A stretch of 64,000 nucleotides of DNA from the NCBI GenBank assembly GCA_037974335.1, contig CM075756.1, positions 8,866,638 through 8,930,637 of the forward strand, read 5' to 3'. The translations under genes were made by a program, and so were the position numbers. The notes below the pieces were generated by a model, which saw only the letters and a program-made list of their open reading frames with translations, had not been told where the DNA came from and searched no databases. The first letter of the stretch is position 1, and each line of letters opens with the position of its first letter. This DNA comes from Prionace glauca (Eukaryota > Chordata > Chondrichthyes > Carcharhiniformes > Carcharhinidae). Below are positions 63,352 through 64,000 of the stretch, piece by piece.

Positions 63352-63637
63352 GTTAATGTTCATTTATTAGTCACAAATAAGGCTTACATTAACACTGCAA
63401 TAAAGTTACTGCGAAATTCCCCCCGTCGCCACTCTCCGGCGCTTGTTCGGGTCAATGCACCTAACCAGCACGTCTTTCAGACTATGGGAGGAAACCGGAG
63501 CACCCGCAGGAAACCCACGCAGACACGGGCAGAATGTGCAAACTCTACACCGACAGTGACCTAAGGCCGGAATCGAACCCGGATCCGTGGCACTGTGAGA
63601 CAGCAGTGCTAACCACTGCGCCAACGTGCCGCCCGTA
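63352..63637 (-). repeat. HE1-type SINE, A tail
   Basis: Reversed A tail (TTATTAGTCACAAATAAGGC) to GCTAACCACTGCGCCAACGTGCCGCCC. Little diverged. Confidence 0.88.
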
Positions 63638-63765
63638 TGATCCGAAATAATTTCAATATAAATAAATTGGTAATTACACTTCTGGCTATTATGAAGTTGT
63701 GTGTAATTGCATTTGCGTAGCAAATATAAGAAGTGCAACCGGAAATTATCAGTCATATTCATTTC

Positions 63766-63849
63766 GATTGGTTGGAAGGGGCGTGTCGAAATGGTCCTCA
63801 TTACCTTGCGATCTTGATCGTTTCCCTCAGTGGTTTAGAATATCCGATT
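63766..63849 (+). promoter_or_regulatory. V14 promoter region
   Basis: GATTGG (63766-63771), AGGGGCGTGTC (63777-63787), CTCAGTGGTTTAGAATATCCGATT (63826-63849), 94 bp before the ATG. Confidence 0.6.
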
Positions 63850-63919
63850 GGCTCCTCACAAGACTCAGCGCTCCTGAGCTAATTTCTTCCGTTAATAGGC
63901 GGGAGGCGTCAAGCGAAAG

Positions 63920-63956
63920 ATGTACCTGGTCCTGGGCTTGGTGACTTTATTTCACT
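63920..63956 (+). CDS. V14: leader exon of a further TRBV30-like segment, cut by the window edge
   Basis: ATG to the GTAAGA donor is 37 nt (MYLVLGLVTLFH), the same length and phase as every TRBV30-like leader to its left, with the promoter arrangement upstream. The V exon would begin roughly 100-150 bp beyond this point, past the right end. The leader and GGGGCGTGTC box resemble lineage B (V5, V8). Confidence 0.85.
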
Positions 63957-64000
63957 GTAAGAATACTTACTCAGAAATTCGTGCTCCACCACCCCCACCC

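Noticed and set aside
13950-63956. Immunoglobulin heavy-chain V as the identity of the segments
   Set aside because: IGHV also uses 23-RSS, but WYRQ (not WVRQ), the CTVEG...LMFYS pattern and the CAWS ending fit TCR beta V better. Not excluded by sequence alone.
1-64000. CRISPR arrays, bacterial operons or phage genes
   Set aside because: Repeats are SINE, LINE or minisatellite, genes have introns and RSSs; the sequence is vertebrate.

Overview
The window reads as genomic DNA from a cartilaginous fish, most likely a shark. It is packed with the tRNA-headed HE1-type SINEs, CR1 and L2-like LINEs and Penelope-like pieces typical of elasmobranch genomes. Its only recognisable host genes are antigen-receptor variable (V) segments. 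I count 14 V segments, all on the + strand, between about 13.9 kb and the right edge. Eleven are complete (two-exon leader plus V exon plus 23-RSS) or cut by the window edge, and three are pseudogenes. I see no D, J or constant exon, so this is the interior of a V array.

The V domains have the canonical Cys, WYRQ and YYC framework, and each intact segment ends in a heptamer, a 23-bp spacer and an A-rich nonamer. Eleven have a CAWS ending, ten of them with a visible V exon in a TRBV30-like frame (compare CTVEGTSNPNLYWYRQ and CAWS in human TRBV30, recalled knowledge). Three others (D family) end in CACSK and have a longer leader and a long purine-rich leader intron. I therefore read the locus as T-cell receptor beta V; the assignment to beta is by similarity only.

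Layout: 0-11 kb is a graveyard of nested repeats (HE1 SINEs, several CR1 LINEs, a fold-back element, a fossil retrovirus-like pol fragment) with no host gene. From 11.7 to about 50.6 kb lie three diverged units of about 12-13 kb that descend from one block with V lineages A-B-C-D. Unit 1 holds A(pseudo), C(pseudo), D. Unit 2 holds A, B, a ghost B whose V has been deleted, and D. Unit 3 holds A, B, C(pseudo), D. A singleton V follows at 51.2 kb, then a fragment of another LINE (52.8-54.4 kb). A 3.3-kb tandem duplication then carries two near-identical V segments (57.1 and 60.4 kb). The leader exon of a fourteenth V is at the right edge.

Two non-coding signals recur with the V segments. First, a promoter arrangement is shared by all families: a CCAAT-type box, often a GGGCGTGTC box, and a TCARTGATNTAAAAGRAG-CGGATT-like element 70-110 bp before the ATG. 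Second, a CTCF-core-like CAGCAGGGGGCGC element is retained in every duplication lineage, always in the same orientation. Both are sequence observations; their function is inferred. Leader, V exon, RSS and promoter positions were read by hand from the sequence.
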